Assembly (NCBI RefSeq): GCF_012726295.1
Contig: NZ_JABAOB010000001.1
Coordinates: 1,798,001-1,862,000, forward strand
Reading direction: 5' to 3'
From: Chitinophaga sp. Ak27
Lineage (GTDB): Bacteria > Bacteroidota > Bacteroidia > Chitinophagales > Chitinophagaceae
DNA: 64,000 nt
A program made the position numbers and the translations under genes. Positions within the stretch are counted from its first letter, which is position 1; each line of letters opens with the position of its first letter. The notes under the pieces were generated by a model. It was not told the DNA's origin and ran no database searches. It was given only the letters and a program-made list of their open reading frames with translations. Of this stretch, positions 51,297 to 60,008 are shown in pieces.

Positions 51297-53558
51297 ATGG
51301 TGTTTGATATTGACATGATTAAAGGAGTGTATGCGGCATTACCGGGTAAAGTGGAAGCGACCCGGAAAATGTTAGGTCGTCCGCTCACCCTGGCCGAAAA
51401 GATTTTATACGCACACTTATCCGCACCTACTTCTACACCTTTTGAAAGAGGCAAATCCTATGTAGATTTTGCTCCAGACCGTGTAGCGATGCAAGATGCA
51501 ACTGCCCAGATGGCGTTGCTACAGTTCATGACCGCAGGTCGTGACAAAGTTGCGGTTCCGTCAACAGTACACTGTGATCACCTGATACAAGCTAAAGTAG
51601 GCGCTGTTCAAGATCTGGCGACTGCTAACGATACAAACAAAGAAGTTTACGCATTCCTTTCTTCTATCTCTGACAAATACGGTATTGGTTTCTGGAAGCC
51701 AGGTGCTGGTATCATCCACCAGGTGGTACTGGAAAACTATGCTTTCCCCGGCGGTATGATGATTGGTACCGACTCCCACACTCCTAACGCAGGTGGTTTG
51801 GGTATGGTGGCTATTGGTGTGGGCGGTGCCGACGCAGTAGACGTAATGGCTGGTTTGCCCTGGGAACTGAAGATGCCAAAGCTGATCGGTGTGAAACTGA
51901 CCGGCAAAATGAGTGGTTGGACTTCTGCAAAAGATATTATCCTGAAAGTAGCTGGTATCCTGACTGTAAAAGGTGGTACCGGTGCTATCGTTGAATACTT
52001 CGGTGAAGGTGCTGATTCCTTCAGCGCAACTGGTAAAGCTACCATTTGTAACATGGGTGCTGAAATCGGCGCTACCTGCTCCCTGTTCGCTTACGATCAG
52101 AAAATGGCAGATTACCTGAAACTGACCAGCAGAGCAGAAGTAGCTGCAGCAGCTGATGCGGTGAAAGAACACCTGCGTCCGGATGCTGAAGTGTATGCTG
52201 ATCCTGCAAAATACTACGACCAGGTAATCGAAATTAACCTGGATGAACTGGAACCTTATGTAAATGGTCCTTTCACCCCGGATCTGGCATGGCCTATCTC
52301 CAAATTTGCGCAGGCAGTGAAAGAAAATAACTGGCCTGAGAAATTGGAAGTAGCCCTGATCGGTTCCTGCACCAACTCTTCCTACGAAGATATTTCCCGT
52401 TCTGCATCCCTGGCTCAACAGGCCATCGACAAAGGACTGGATATGAAATCTGAATATACTATCACTCCAGGTTCTGAGCTGGTTCGTTTTACCATCGAAA
52501 GAGACGGCCTGCTGAATACTTTTTCACAGGTAGGCGGTGTGGTACTGGCTAACGCCTGTGGCCCCTGCATCGGTCAATGGGCTCGTCACATTGATGATCC
52601 AAACCGTAAGAACTCTATCATCACTTCTTTCAACCGTAACTTCGCGAAAAGAAATGATGGTCTGGCTTCTACCCACGCATTCGTTGCTTCTCCAGAAATC
52701 GTAACTGCGCTGGCTATCGCCGGTGACCTGACTTTCAACCCGCTGACTGATACCCTGACCAATAAGAAAGGCGAAAAGGTGAAGCTGGATGAACCTAAAG
52801 GTTTTGAACTGCCGGTGAAAGGTTTTGCAGTAGAAGATGCCGGTTACCAGGCTCCTGCTGAAGATGGTAGCGGCGTTCAGGTAATTGTTTCCCCTACTTC
52901 CGATCGTTTGCAGCTCCTGGCTCCATTCCCGGCCTGGGAAGGAACTGACCTGAAAGGTCTGAAACTGCTGATCAAAGCAAAAGGTAAATGTACTACCGAC
53001 CATATCTCTATGGCGGGTCCATGGTTGAAATACCGTGGTCACTTGGATAACATCTCCAATAACATGCTGATTGGTGCGGTAAACGCATTCAACGATAAAA
53101 CTGATACCGTTAAGAATGAGCTGACTGGCGAATACGGTGCGGTTCCAGCTACTATGCGTGCTTACAAAGCTGCTGGTCTGGGTGCTGTTGTAGTGGGTGA
53201 TGAAAACTATGGTGAAGGTTCCAGCCGCGAACACGCTGCAATGGAGCCACGTCATCTCGGTGTTCGTGCTATCCTGGTAAAATCTTTTGCCCGTATCCAC
53301 GAAACCAACCTGAAAAAGCAAGGTATGCTGGGTCTGACCTTCGCTAACAAAGAAGACTACGATAAAATCCAGGAAGATGATACCATCGATATCCTGGGTC
53401 TGACTACCTTTGCTCCTGGTAAGCAACTGACTGTTGAGCTTCATCATAAAGACGGCAGCACAGAGCAATTCCCGGTAAACCACACTTATAATGAACAACA
53501 GATTGAGTGGTTTAAAGCAGGTGGCGCACTGAACGTTATCCGTGCACAGAAAGCGTAA
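51297..53558 (+). CDS. acn: Aconitate hydratase
   Basis: The 753-residue enzyme isomerises citrate and isocitrate in the TCA cycle. The 4Fe-4S cluster cysteines are in [11 protein letters not shown] and [36 protein letters not shown] and the C-terminal swivel-domain [22 protein letters not shown] are present. Length and motifs match the mitochondrial type of aconitase rather than the longer AcnA. The last codons (AAA GCG TAA) are supplied by the first unit of inverted-repeat copy 5, so the final Lys-Ala and the stop belong to the element. Confidence 0.96.
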   Translation: MVFDIDMIKGVYAALPGKVEATRKMLGRPLTLAEKILYAHLSAPTSTPFERGKSYVDFAPDRVAMQDATAQMALLQFMTAGRDKVAVPSTVHCDHLIQAKVGAVQDLATANDTNKEVYAFLSSISDKYGIGFWKPGAGIIHQVVLENYAFPGGMMIGTDSHTPNAGGLGMVAIGVGGADAVDVMAGLPWELKMPKLIGVKLTGKMSGWTSAKDIILKVAGILTVKGGTGAIVEYFGEGADSFSATGKATICNMGAEIGATCSLFAYDQKMADYLKLTSRAEVAAAADAVKEHLRPDAEVYADPAKYYDQVIEINLDELEPYVNGPFTPDLAWPISKFAQAVKENNWPEKLEVALIGSCTNSSYEDISRSASLAQQAIDKGLDMKSEYTITPGSELVRFTIERDGLLNTFSQVGGVVLANACGPCIGQWARHIDDPNRKNSIITSFNRNFAKRNDGLASTHAFVASPEIVTALAIAGDLTFNPLTDTLTNKKGEKVKLDEPKGFELPVKGFAVEDAGYQAPAEDGSGVQVIVSPTSDRLQLLAPFPAWEGTDLKGLKLLIKAKGKCTTDHISMAGPWLKYRGHLDNISNNMLIGAVNAFNDKTDTVKNELTGEYGAVPATMRAYKAAGLGAVVVGDENYGEGSSREHAAMEPRHLGVRAILVKSFARIHETNLKKQGMLGLTFANKEDYDKIQEDDTIDILGLTTFAPGKQLTVELHHKDGSTEQFPVNHTYNEQQIEWFKAGGALNVIRAQKA

Positions 53559-53680
53559 AGCATAAAAGCGTAAAGCATAAAAGCGTAAAGCATAAAGCTA
53601 TTGTGGAGAATGATCTTAGCGAATATCTAAAAATCGCTTTGGTTATTCTCCACAATAGCTTTTTGCTTTACGCTTTATCG
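53550..53680. repeat. AAAGC-arm inverted-repeat element, copy 5
   Basis: The left arm holds three exact copies of the 15-bp unit AAAGCGTAAAGCATA (53550-53564, 53565-53579, 53580-53594), then AAGCTATTGTGGAGAAT (53595-53611). That last segment pairs perfectly with 53645-53661. The right arm continues TTTTGCTTTACGCTTTAT with only one unit. The loop carries GAATGAT, TTAGCGAATAT and ATCGCTTT in plus orientation. It overlaps the aconitase stop codon. Confidence 0.92.
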
Positions 53681-53710
53681 TTAACTTGTGCCAGCAAAAA
53701 GCACCTGACT

Positions 53711-54343
53711 ATGCTCACCGAAAACGATTTAAAGATCCATTGGACCCAACTACACCAGCCCCTGACCATAGATACCTCGCTGGTAGATTATCAATTTGAA
53801 TACCTGACTATGCTGTATGGCGGCTCCCAGCGGACTTATCACAATCTTACCCATCTTCGCCAGCTGATATCCCTGCTGGAAACCCATAAAGCGGCCATTA
53901 GCGATCCGGAAGCTGTATTGTTTGCCATCTTCTTTCATGATATGGAATATAATATCCTGTTTAAAGATAACGAAGAACAAAGCGCCAAGGCGGCAGAACG
54001 GCATCTGCAACAGATTTACTACCCGGCGGAAAAAATAACGATGGTCAGTGAGTTTATCCTCGCCACCAAAACACATATCAATACCCTGAACAACCGGGAC
54101 CTCGATTATTTCCTGGACTTCGACCTGGCTATACTGGGTACAGCTCCGGAGGAGTACCAGGAATATGCCAGGCAAATCAGAGCTGAATATATCATCTATC
54201 CTGACCCGGTGTATAAACCAGGCAGAAAAAGATTATTACAGCGTTTCCTGGAGGCGCCGGCTATTTACCATACCCCTGCCTTCCGGGAATTATATGAAAC
54301 ACGCGCCCGGCAAAATATCCAGGCGGAAATAGACACTTTATAA
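53711..54343 (+). CDS. HD-domain hydrolase
   Basis: The 210-residue protein has an HD-superfamily pattern: YHNLTHL, FAIFFHDMEYN (the HD pair), and DLDYFLDFDLAILG supplying a later aspartate. It matches the predicted metal-dependent HD phosphohydrolases of about 200 residues. The C-terminal YPDPVYKPGRKRLLQRFLEAPAIYHT is a typical family ending. The substrate is unknown. I start at ATG 53711; the frame to 53603 is read-through of repeat copy 5. The LOG gene follows by 9 bp and the two probably form an operon. Confidence 0.86.
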   Translation: MLTENDLKIHWTQLHQPLTIDTSLVDYQFEYLTMLYGGSQRTYHNLTHLRQLISLLETHKAAISDPEAVLFAIFFHDMEYNILFKDNEEQSAKAAERHLQQIYYPAEKITMVSEFILATKTHINTLNNRDLDYFLDFDLAILGTAPEEYQEYARQIRAEYIIYPDPVYKPGRKRLLQRFLEAPAIYHTPAFRELYETRARQNIQAEIDTL

Positions 54344-54352
54344 TTGAATGAC

Positions 54353-54934
54353 ATGAAAAGTATTGTAGTTTTTTGTGGCTCCAGCAGCGGAAACGACGCG
54401 GCATACCTGCAACAGGCCACCCTCTTGGGTGCTGCCCTGGCGCAACGCAAGCTTACGCTGGTATATGGCGGTGCAAAGGTAGGGCTGATGGGAGCTGTAG
54501 CGGATGGCGCCCTGCAGGCAGGCGGAAAAGTGATAGGCGTATTACCTCATTTTCTGCAGCAAAAAGAGCTGGCGCATACAGGTCTTACTAAATTGATACT
54601 GGTAGATACCATGCATGAGCGCAAAACAAAGATGAATGAATTATGCGACGGGGTGATTGCTTTGCCCGGGGGCTTTGGCACGATGGAAGAATTATTTGAA
54701 GTGCTGACCTGGGGGCAATTGGGCCTGCATAAAAAGCCTATCGGCCTGCTGAATGTAAACGGCTTTTATGCTAGTCTCATTGCCCTATCCCATCACATGA
54801 GCCAGCAGGGTTTTCTCAGCGCCGCCAACCGGGATATGCTGCTATGCAGCGACGATATCGATGAGCTGTTATCAAAACTGGAACAATATCAGCCCCCGGC
54901 AGGAACCAAGTGGATTACGCCGGCACAGAGCTAA
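54353..54934 (+). CDS. LOG-family protein (TIGR00730)
   Basis: The 193-residue protein has the Rossmann-like LOG fold: VVFCGSSSGNDAAY, VYGGAKVGLMGAVADGAL and the signature LPGGFGTMEELFEVLTWGQLG. LOG enzymes release the base from cytokinin riboside monophosphates or act as general nucleotide phosphoribohydrolases. In bacteria the natural substrate is usually unknown. I start at ATG 54353; the frame from 54344 uses TTG. The stop overlaps the stop of the convergent DUF4421 gene by 4 bases. Confidence 0.92.
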   Translation: MKSIVVFCGSSSGNDAAYLQQATLLGAALAQRKLTLVYGGAKVGLMGAVADGALQAGGKVIGVLPHFLQQKELAHTGLTKLILVDTMHERKTKMNELCDGVIALPGGFGTMEELFEVLTWGQLGLHKKPIGLLNVNGFYASLIALSHHMSQQGFLSAANRDMLLCSDDIDELLSKLEQYQPPAGTKWITPAQS

Positions 54935-55974
54935 TTCCAGAGCGGCTTCTTTAGGGTAAAGCGGCGTACCAGGCTTACCCTGAAGTTGCCGGTACCAAAG
55001 GTTTGATAGGTGTGCGGAATAGACATGCCACTACGTATAGACATGCCTACATAGTGTATCCCGGCAAAATACCGGTTGGAGTTATAACCAATAGACGCGC
55101 GTACTGTATTACTGAATTGAATCCCGCCTTTACGGCTCACCTCCCCGTTTTCCAGGTATAAGGTGGTAATATTGCCTCCCAGGCCCGCTGTGAGCGACAT
55201 TGATAAAAAGAAATGCTGCTTCAGCACAAAAGTATAGGCATACCCCGCATTGGCTGCCAATGACGATATACCGGTTTTATAGTAATGTTCGTCCCGCAAA
55301 AACAAGGTATCCACCATATTGGAGGGTATCAGGGAGGAATCGCCTTTTACCCTGCCCACGAAGAATTCACCTCCCAGCAGGAAAGAGCCGGCACTCTTTT
55401 TCTGGTACTCATTCTGCAGGTTAGAAGCCCGGTAAGAAAAGCGTTTATCATTGAAGATATACTGTGCATTTAGTCCTAAACCCAGGTTCTTAATATCGGG
55501 GCGTTGGGGATAAGGATGTTGCCCGGCATACTCTTTACCAAACACGCCCTGGGCGTTGGCAATGTAGTAACCCCTGTAGGACTGTCCGTAAAAATCTATT
55601 ACCAGCTTACGCAGGTAAATATGCGATTGCAGATCGATATATTTTGTTTCCCCAAACTTATCATTATGCCGGTTGATAAACGGCAGGTTAAATCCCAGGT
55701 TGATGCCGATAAAACGGTAGTTGGCGCCAAAGCCAATATTGAACGGGGTATTGGGCCGGTACAGTATATGTTTGTTTTGCTTCCGGTCGGAGATGTCGTA
55801 CTTGGTAAATTTACGGGAGCCGTATAAGCGGAAGGTAATATCTTCTGTATGTTCATCGATATACGAAGAGTCATTATCTGTTTTCAGCCAACGGAGAAAC
55901 CTGCCCTGGGCCTGTGTTACCACAGTCCCCATACAAAGAGTTATCATCAGGCATAACAAAATACGATGCGTCAT
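54931..55974 (-). CDS. DUF4421 outer-membrane-like protein
   Basis: The 347-residue protein has a signal peptide (MTHRILLCLMITLCMGTVVTQAQ) and barrel-like strands throughout: TFRLYGSRKFTKYDI, PFNIGFGANYRFIGINLGF and the C-terminal FRVSLVRRFTLKK. It matches DUF4421 as I remember it, a Bacteroidota family of presumed outer-membrane proteins without assigned function. Its 3' end overlaps the LOG gene by 4 bases tail to tail, leaving no room for a terminator between them. The metallophosphoesterase gene lies 26 bp upstream on the same strand. Confidence 0.82.
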   Translation of the reverse strand: MTHRILLCLMITLCMGTVVTQAQGRFLRWLKTDNDSSYIDEHTEDITFRLYGSRKFTKYDISDRKQNKHILYRPNTPFNIGFGANYRFIGINLGFNLPFINRHNDKFGETKYIDLQSHIYLRKLVIDFYGQSYRGYYIANAQGVFGKEYAGQHPYPQRPDIKNLGLGLNAQYIFNDKRFSYRASNLQNEYQKKSAGSFLLGGEFFVGRVKGDSSLIPSNMVDTLFLRDEHYYKTGISSLAANAGYAYTFVLKQHFFLSMSLTAGLGGNITTLYLENGEVSRKGGIQFSNTVRASIGYNSNRYFAGIHYVGMSIRSGMSIPHTYQTFGTGNFRVSLVRRFTLKKPLWN

Positions 55975-56000
55975 AAAGTTGTAGGTTAAGAAAACGATGA

Positions 56001-56489
56001 TCAGGGCAATTCAATCACTTCCAGTTGTTGAATATTGCCGTTATCGAGCTGAAAACGCAATAATGTTTTCACTTTGTGCCAGCCCTGCTGGCCGCAGGCG
56101 CCCGGGTTCATGTGTAACAAATGCAGGGCCGGATCTGGCATTACCTTCAAAATATGTGAATGCCCGCAGATAAAGAGTTTCGGCGGGTGCTTTTTTAATA
56201 TTTCCCTTACGCCTGGGGCATATTTTCCCGGGTAGCCGCCAATATGTGTCATCATCACCTCTACTTCTTCCAGGTTAAAACGTAATATTTCCGGGTAACG
56301 TATACGGATATCCGCACCGTCGATATTACCGTAAACGGCCCTGAATGGTTTGAAGGCTTCCAGTTTATCTGCCAGCTCTACGTTGCCGATATCTCCGGCA
56401 TGCCAGATTTCATCTACTTCTTCGAAGTATTTGAATACCTGTGGGTGCAGGTAACTATGGGTATCCGACATGAGTCCTATCTTTTTCAA
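56001..56489 (-). CDS. YfcE/MJ0936-type phosphodiesterase
   Basis: The 162-residue cytosolic metallophosphoesterase has all motif blocks: MSDTHSYLHPQVF, WHAGDIGNVE, VYGNIDGAD, THIGGYPG, CGHSHI and NPGACG. It matches the small YfcE/MJ0936 family of Mn-dependent phosphodiesterases. The start codon appears to be TTG at 56489: the encoded KKIGLMSDTH begins like other members, while the first in-frame ATG (56471) would delete the first strand. DUF4421 follows on the same strand. purU is divergent, 36 bp away. Confidence 0.9.
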   Translation of the reverse strand: MKKIGLMSDTHSYLHPQVFKYFEEVDEIWHAGDIGNVELADKLEAFKPFRAVYGNIDGADIRIRYPEILRFNLEEVEVMMTHIGGYPGKYAPGVREILKKHPPKLFICGHSHILKVMPDPALHLLHMNPGACGQQGWHKVKTLLRFQLDNGNIQQLEVIELP

Positions 56490-56525
56490 GAGAGATTGTA
56501 TTAATATTATTATTTTGGTAACTAT

Positions 56526-57392
56526 ATGTCAAAACACACTACACCTATCACTGCCTGCCTGTTGATCTGTTGTCCCGACAGGCCTGGTATTGTTGCCGGG
56601 GTGTCCCGGTTTCTTTACCAATCCGGTGCAAATATACTTGATGCGAGCCAACACAGCACTGATCCCAGGGAGGGTTTATTTTTCATGCGTATGGAGTTTC
56701 AGTTGGACGAGCTGGACAAAGCCAGGCTGGAAGCCACTTTCCAGGAGGACGTAGCTACGCCGCTGCATATGGAATGGAAGATAGATTATAGCGATCAGCG
56801 CAAACGCATGGCTATCCTTGTATCTGCCTATGATCACTGTTTGCTGGAATTATTATGGAGATGGAAAAGCGGGGAGTTGCCGGTAGAAATTCCGCTGGTG
56901 ATCTCCAATCACACTAAACTGGAAAATGATTGCAGCGCCATGGGGATTCCATTTCACTATCTCCCGGTAAATCCTGATAATAAAGCAGCCCAGGAACAGG
57001 CGGCCATTCGCTTACTGGAAGAACATACAATTGATTTTACGGTACTGGCCAGGTACATGCAGATATTATCCCCGGAATTTGTAGGCAGGTATCCGCAACG
57101 GATTATCAACATCCATCATTCTTTTTTGCCTGCATTTGCCGGCGCGCGGCCTTACCTGAATGCCTATACGAGAGGTGTTAAACTGATTGGCGCAACCGCC
57201 CACTATGTAACCAATGAGCTGGACGAAGGCCCCATTATAGAACAGGATGTAGCCAGGGTAAGCCATAAACATACTGTGGAAGACCTGGTGATGCTGGGGC
57301 GGGATATTGAACGGCAGGTGCTGACCCGGGCAGTGAAGGCGCATGTGGAAAACCGGGTATTGCTACACGGCAATAAAACGATTGTATTTTAG
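56526..57392 (+). CDS. purU: Formyltetrahydrofolate deformylase
   Basis: The 288-residue enzyme has an N-terminal ACT-like domain ([35 protein letters not shown]) and a C-terminal formyl-transferase/hydrolase domain with [29 protein letters not shown] and [20 protein letters not shown], which includes the catalytic Asn-His-Asp set. It cleaves 10-formyl-THF to formate and THF, balancing one-carbon pools. Inverted-repeat copy 6 starts inside its stop codon. Confidence 0.95.
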   Translation: MSKHTTPITACLLICCPDRPGIVAGVSRFLYQSGANILDASQHSTDPREGLFFMRMEFQLDELDKARLEATFQEDVATPLHMEWKIDYSDQRKRMAILVSAYDHCLLELLWRWKSGELPVEIPLVISNHTKLENDCSAMGIPFHYLPVNPDNKAAQEQAAIRLLEEHTIDFTVLARYMQILSPEFVGRYPQRIINIHHSFLPAFAGARPYLNAYTRGVKLIGATAHYVTNELDEGPIIEQDVARVSHKHTVEDLVMLGRDIERQVLTRAVKAHVENRVLLHGNKTIVF

Positions 57393-57510
57393 CAGAAGGC
57401 TGAAGGCGCAAGGCAAAAAGCTATTATGGAGAACGACCAGAGCGATTGTTAATATTCGCCAAGATCAGTCTCCACAATAGCTTTTTGCCTTGCGCCTTCA
57501 GCCCTCTGCT
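57391..57510. repeat. AAAGC-arm inverted-repeat element, copy 6
   Basis: A 42-bp stem pairs 57391-57432 with 57469-57510, with two mismatches. It fills the whole gap between the convergent stops of purU (57390-57392) and the next gene (57510-57512), overlapping both. The arms use AAGGC words (CTGAAGGCGCAAGGC) where other copies have AAAGC, yet both arms changed together. The loop consensus reads on the bottom strand (TGATCTT, GCGAATAT, ATCGCT). Confidence 0.92.
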
Positions 57511-58097
57511 TATTTACCCAGGAACTTAGCCAGTTTTTTCCCGGCTACCGCATACGACTCCGTGATGCGCATACCAGTATCGAAATCGAATCCCATCATA
57601 CGGCCAGGGGCATTGTCTACGGATATTTTTGCCAGGGTTTTACCCTTGTTGGCGGTTTCCACGATAAGGACTTCCGCATCAATATAGGAGTTTTTGCGGG
57701 CCACGCCTACATTGAATCCCGGCTCAATGAAAGTGGTGTGAAAGATCAGGGTATACTTCGCATTGGGGAAGCTACCTGCCTTAATGTCTCCATTGTCATT
57801 AAACAGCTCATCAAACTTAGGCTCATAGCGGGAAGCCCGGTCGGCTACCCATGCTTTGGCCCAGGCGTCGCCTTTACCTGGCTCCTTCTTATTGTACTCA
57901 GCTGTTTTCTTCTGTACATAATCTTCCTCGCTGTCTTTACCAACAGACAGGTGATCATACGTAAATTCGACATTGAGTTCTTTCTGGTCTTTTAATACAG
58001 CCGGATCACCGTCTACCAGTTTAATCTTTTGTGCTGCCGCGGGAAGGCACAATACAGATAACAGCAATGCTGCTGCTACTTTGGGGACTAGTTGCAT
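57510..58097 (-). CDS. Secreted hypothetical protein (195 aa)
   Basis: The 195-residue product has a clean signal peptide (VAAALLLSVLCLPAAAQ) and no lipobox. The mature part (ELNVEFTYDHLSVGKDSEEDY, YTLIFHTTFIEPGFNVGV, VLIVETANKGKTLAKISVDNAPGRMMGFDFDTGMRI) looks like a compact periplasmic or surface beta protein. I have a weak impression of a conserved Bacteroidota family but cannot name it. TATTTTTG on the bottom strand at 58122-58115 may be its -7 box, 17 bases before the ATG. Copy 6 of the repeat overlaps its stop. Confidence 0.72.
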   Translation of the reverse strand: MQLVPKVAAALLLSVLCLPAAAQKIKLVDGDPAVLKDQKELNVEFTYDHLSVGKDSEEDYVQKKTAEYNKKEPGKGDAWAKAWVADRASRYEPKFDELFNDNGDIKAGSFPNAKYTLIFHTTFIEPGFNVGVARKNSYIDAEVLIVETANKGKTLAKISVDNAPGRMMGFDFDTGMRITESYAVAGKKLAKFLGK

Positions 58098-58151
58098 AAC
58101 ATAACAATTTTGGACAAAAATATTGAATTTCCCGGGATAGCGGCGGATTTT

Positions 58152-59000
58152 ATGTTAACTTTAATAAGCATGTTACTTACCGCATTATATCAGTATTTAC
58201 GTAAAGAGTGCGATACGGTGATATCGGCGTACGATACCCTGCAGCAAACGCCGGGCGATGCAGATGCCGTACACCGGCTCCGGGTGGGCGTAAAAAAGCT
58301 CCGGGCATTTTTCGCCCTTGCCAAACAATTGCCAGACTATTCTTTCGGTGCAGGAAAGCACCTCCACGCCGCAAGGTTGATACAATCTGTGGGCGGAGCC
58401 TCCAGGGATGCCCACCTGCAGGGAAAGCACCTGCGCCTGTACGAAAAGAAAGTTGCCTGGCGTTTTTCGTTTGCGCATTTATTGCTACAAAAGAAACATA
58501 CCACTGCTATCGACCTGCTACAGGTCACCGTCAAACATACTTCATTGAAAAAGCTGAAAACCTTGCCTGAGCGCTTCAGCAAGGCCATGGAGGAAATGGA
58601 TAAAACTGCCGCTACCGAGGCGCTCCGCCAATATCTCTACCAACAGCATCAGCAAATTGTTTTGCCGGTCGGTAGGGTACATCATGCGGAATGGCATGAG
58701 GTAAGAAAGCGTGTAAAGTCATTGTATTACCAGTTGACCATACTGACGGAAGTGTTGCCTACCACCTACACGGATACGTTGACCAAACATGCCGGCAAGG
58801 CGGGTGAATTGCTGGGGCAATGGCACGATACCAGCGAATTGTCGTTGTTTGTAGGTCATACCATTACCCAACTAAAGAAAGAGAAAGTAACATTGCCGGA
58901 AGCGGCACGCCAACTGCAGCTACGCTTAAGAGCTGATGTCAAAGCCCAGCTGTTGCAGTGTTCCAGGCAAATAAAAACGTTGATGGAAATCAGCTATTAA
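58152..59000 (+). CDS. CHAD-domain protein
   Basis: The product (282 residues from ATG 58152, or 276 from 58170) is helical and basic. The segment DADAVHRLRVGVKKLRAFFALAKQL is the conserved CHAD start, with further His/Lys/Arg-rich helices (HEVRKRVKSLYYQLTIL, GQWHDTSEL). CHAD domains bind inorganic polyphosphate. The frame to 58092 begins with TTG inside the divergent gene and is unlikely. It ends 3 bases before the convergent hutG stop. No CYTH partner is seen. Confidence 0.82.
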   Translation: MLTLISMLLTALYQYLRKECDTVISAYDTLQQTPGDADAVHRLRVGVKKLRAFFALAKQLPDYSFGAGKHLHAARLIQSVGGASRDAHLQGKHLRLYEKKVAWRFSFAHLLLQKKHTTAIDLLQVTVKHTSLKKLKTLPERFSKAMEEMDKTAATEALRQYLYQQHQQIVLPVGRVHHAEWHEVRKRVKSLYYQLTILTEVLPTTYTDTLTKHAGKAGELLGQWHDTSELSLFVGHTITQLKKEKVTLPEAARQLQLRLRADVKAQLLQCSRQIKTLMEISY

Positions 59001-59003
59001 CAG

Positions 59004-60008
59004 CTAAAAACTAAACTCTCCACAATAGGCCATTACTGTTTCAAAAATGAGGGCAGCCCCGAGCCTGGCTGTGCGGTTGTCGATATCCAGTGAAGGATTC
59101 AGTTCTGCAATATCAGCACCTGCTACCTTTCCACTTTGTAAGATTTTACGATAGCATTGCAGGAACAACCCTCCGGGTATAATACCATTATAGGCGGTAG
59201 CGCTCACGCCCGGTGCAAAAGGAGCGGCAAATACATCCAAACAGGTAGTGAGATACACTTTATCAACCTGGCTGAGAAAATGTTGAATGGCGGCAAACAG
59301 GGTGTCTTTATCATTCAGGTGGAAAGCGTCTGCGCTTACATAGGTAGCTTCCTCTTCTCCGGCGATATTGAACAGCTGCCGGGTATTACCCAGTTTTTGT
59401 ATACCGAGGGCCAGGTAATGAAAAGGCGTTCCCGCCTGTTTGCAGTCCAGTGCGAGCTGCCAGAAGCCGGTGCCGGAGCTGGCGCCCTGTTCATCAGGAA
59501 TTCGGATATCGAAATGTGCATCGAAGTTGATGAATCCTACCTGTTGCGGTGCTACAAACTGGCGTATACCACTGGCATGACCATACGTAATTTCATGTCC
59601 GCCACCCAGCAGTACCGGGAGGTAGCCGGCAAGCAGTATCGTTTGTACAGCTTCGCGAAGTACGGTTTGTGCATTTTCCAGTTCTCCGTTTACACATACA
59701 ATATCTCCTGCATCCAGCAATATCGTTTGGGCGTTGAAGTGAACGGGGAAACCGGCGATGGCCTTGCGTAACGCCGTGGGCCCTTCTGCGGCGCCTACCC
59801 TGCCTTTGTTACGGCGAACACCTTCATCGCAGGCAAAGCCCAGCAGGGCAATGCCCTTCTGTCCGGATAGTAATGCGGGCAATGGTTCCTGCAGCAAGTC
59901 TGTTACTTTTATTACCTGGTGCCAGCGCAGCAAATCCGGTTCGGTGCCGTCGGTGCGGCCTGTCCAGGTATTTGCTGCAGTAGGCTGATAGCTTTCCTTT
60001 GTTATCAT
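59004..60008 (-). CDS. hutG: Formimidoylglutamase
   Basis: The 334-residue enzyme is an arginase/agmatinase-fold metallohydrolase with GGGHEITYGHASG, FINFDAHFDIR and TTCLDVFAAPFAPGVSA supplying the Mn ligands. As the last gene of the hut operon it most likely hydrolyses N-formimidoyl-glutamate to glutamate and formamide. Start ATG 60008 overlaps the hutI stop by 4 bases (ATGA). The longer frame to 60035 is not needed. The arginase family also includes agmatinase, but the operon context settles the call. Confidence 0.92.
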   Translation of the reverse strand: MITKESYQPTAANTWTGRTDGTEPDLLRWHQVIKVTDLLQEPLPALLSGQKGIALLGFACDEGVRRNKGRVGAAEGPTALRKAIAGFPVHFNAQTILLDAGDIVCVNGELENAQTVLREAVQTILLAGYLPVLLGGGHEITYGHASGIRQFVAPQQVGFINFDAHFDIRIPDEQGASSGTGFWQLALDCKQAGTPFHYLALGIQKLGNTRQLFNIAGEEEATYVSADAFHLNDKDTLFAAIQHFLSQVDKVYLTTCLDVFAAPFAPGVSATAYNGIIPGGLFLQCYRKILQSGKVAGADIAELNPSLDIDNRTARLGAALIFETVMAYCGEFSF

